This document shows, in pieces, positions 63,350-64,000 of a stretch of DNA of 64,000 nt. This DNA is from Cupriavidus basilensis OR16. Its GTDB lineage: Bacteria > Pseudomonadota > Gammaproteobacteria > Burkholderiales > Burkholderiaceae. How positions within the stretch are numbered: position 1 is the stretch's first letter; every line of letters begins with the position of its first letter. Made by a program: the position numbers and the translations under genes. Below the pieces are notes generated by a model, which was not told the origin of the DNA, did no database searches, and was given only the letters and a program-made list of their open reading frames with translations. Location: the NCBI RefSeq assembly GCF_000243095.1, contig NZ_AHJE01000099.1, positions 1-64,000 of the forward strand, written 5' to 3'.

Positions 63350-63627
63350 GCGGCAGGGCTGTCCGGATCGCTATCGGCCGGCAGGTGGGCGCGCCGGCAG
63401 TAGTAGAGGCCGCGGTAGGCGATGGCTTCGCCCTGCGGCAGGTGCACGGCGCAGCGCGCGCATTGCACCATGGGTTCCTGCGGGGGGGCGGGCTGGTTGC
63501 GGACTGTCGAGCCTTGCGCGGGACCGTGCCGGGCGGCGCGGTCCTCCCGAAAGCGCGCCTGGGCGCGCTGGCGAAGCCACCAGAAACAGCCCAGCACTAC
63601 CGCCAGGACCAGGAAGATGCGTGCCAT
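63346..63627 (-). CDS. PP0621-family small membrane protein
   Basis: The 93-residue protein begins MARIFLVLAVVLGCFWWLRQ, one membrane helix, and ends with a small zinc-ribbon-like segment MVQCARCAVHLPQGEAIAYR then GLYYCRRAHLPADSD; the paired CxxC and C residues could bind a metal. This layout (helix plus zinc-ribbon) is the PP0621 family found between pilS and a cytochrome-assembly gene in this group. Function unknown. The start at 63627 fits the helix; a longer in-frame ATG at 63711 is rejected. It overlaps pilS by four bases. Confidence 0.85.
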   Translation of the reverse strand: MARIFLVLAVVLGCFWWLRQRAQARFREDRAARHGPAQGSTVRNQPAPPQEPMVQCARCAVHLPQGEAIAYRGLYYCRRAHLPADSDPDSPAA

Positions 63628-63634
63628 GCCGGTC

Positions 63635-64000
63635 TCAGATTCGGTGCAGTATGACTTCGATGACAAAGCGGCTGCCGACATAGGCCAGCAGCAGGATGCC
63701 GAAAGACGCAATCACCCAGCGCAGCGCGGTGCGCCCGCGCCAGCCGTAGAAGGTGCGCCCGGCCAGGATGCCCGCGAACATCGCCCATGACAGCAGCGCG
63801 AACACGGTCTTGTGGTCCAGCCGGAAGGCCCGGCCGAACAGTTGCTCGGAGAACAGCAGGCCCGACAGGATCGTCAGCGTCAGCAACACAAAGCCAGCGC
63901 CGATCAGGCGGAACAGCAGTTTCTCCAGCGTCAGCAGCGGCGGCAGCAGGTCGAGCCAGCGGCCCACCCACTGGGCTGGCTCGCTGGCCGTGCCCGCCTG
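63635..64000 (-). CDS. CcsA/YpjD-like cytochrome-assembly membrane protein, 5' end outside window
   Basis: The frame is open from the window edge to the stop at 63635 and gives about 120 C-terminal residues. It has four hydrophobic segments, including LFRLIGAGFVLLTLTILSGL and the motif RLDHKTVFALLSWAMFAGIL, GRTFYGWRGRTALRWVIASF, matching the C-terminal half of the CcsA/HemX-like family (YpjD). The GTG at 63967 is an internal codon, so the real start lies beyond 64000. The family is linked to heme handling for cytochrome c assembly, but YpjD itself is not well defined. It is upstream of the PP0621 gene. Confidence 0.85.
   Translation of the reverse strand, partial: QAGTASEPAQWVGRWLDLLPPLLTLEKLLFRLIGAGFVLLTLTILSGLLFSEQLFGRAFRLDHKTVFALLSWAMFAGILAGRTFYGWRGRTALRWVIASFGILLLAYVGSRFVIEVILHRI

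Overview
The window is about 64 kb of GC-rich chromosome from a betaproteobacterium, most likely a Cupriavidus (Burkholderiaceae). The support is the strong GC-third-position coding bias, the familiar gene orders (accB-accC-prmA; nrdB/nrdA; ampD-pilR-pilS-ypjD), two Bug-type solute-binding proteins, and a three-domain CYP116B-type P450 of the kind known from Cupriavidus metallidurans. I see no rRNA, tRNA, CRISPR array, transposase or prophage gene.

Layout. 1-24.3 kb is mainly core metabolism and envelope: malic enzyme (partial), thiL, pgpA, cinA, pyrF, a DMT exporter, corA with a structured leader, mtgA, aroE, a TonB, an RNase II/R, a FabG-type reductase, ubiC, an esterase, mpl, a TlpA thioredoxin, aroQ, accBC, prmA, a zinc-ribbon/DUF3426 membrane protein, tpx, a PfkB sugar/nucleoside kinase and a glycine-zipper lipoprotein. 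24.5-27.5 kb holds a lysine/alanine-repeat histone H1-like gene with a hairpin-rich 3' region, a 1.7 kb stretch with no convincing gene, and a DUF2147 gene broken by a 16-bp duplication. 27.8-53.7 kb is accessory: transporters (MHS, GntP, DHA2, EamA), amidohydrolase, LysR/IclR/AraC regulators, Bug proteins, a Fur-type promoter driving a TonB-dependent siderophore receptor with piuC, a tautomerase/aldo-keto reductase/flavoprotein group, the P450 and a GST, interspersed with core rdgC. 53.8-64 kb returns to core genes: thioredoxin, nrdB-nrdA with NrdR-like boxes, ampD, pilR-pilS and a cytochrome-assembly membrane protein cut by the window edge.

The most striking feature of the window is how many otherwise recognisable genes are damaged: single-base or few-base shifts (RNase II tail, mpl tail, DUF3426 twice, histone, flavoprotein, Bug protein twice, AraC), a 16-bp tandem duplication (DUF2147) and apparent internal or 5' deletions (thiL, TonB receptor, LysR, rdgC). 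Several lie in C runs or can be repaired by one base, which points to sequencing or assembly error for many, but not clearly for the longer deletions. The best candidates for new regulatory biology are the corA leader (promoter, short upstream ORF, 12-bp hairpin), the 25-bp perfect palindrome over the maeB promoter, and the four-hairpin 3' region of the histone-like gene.
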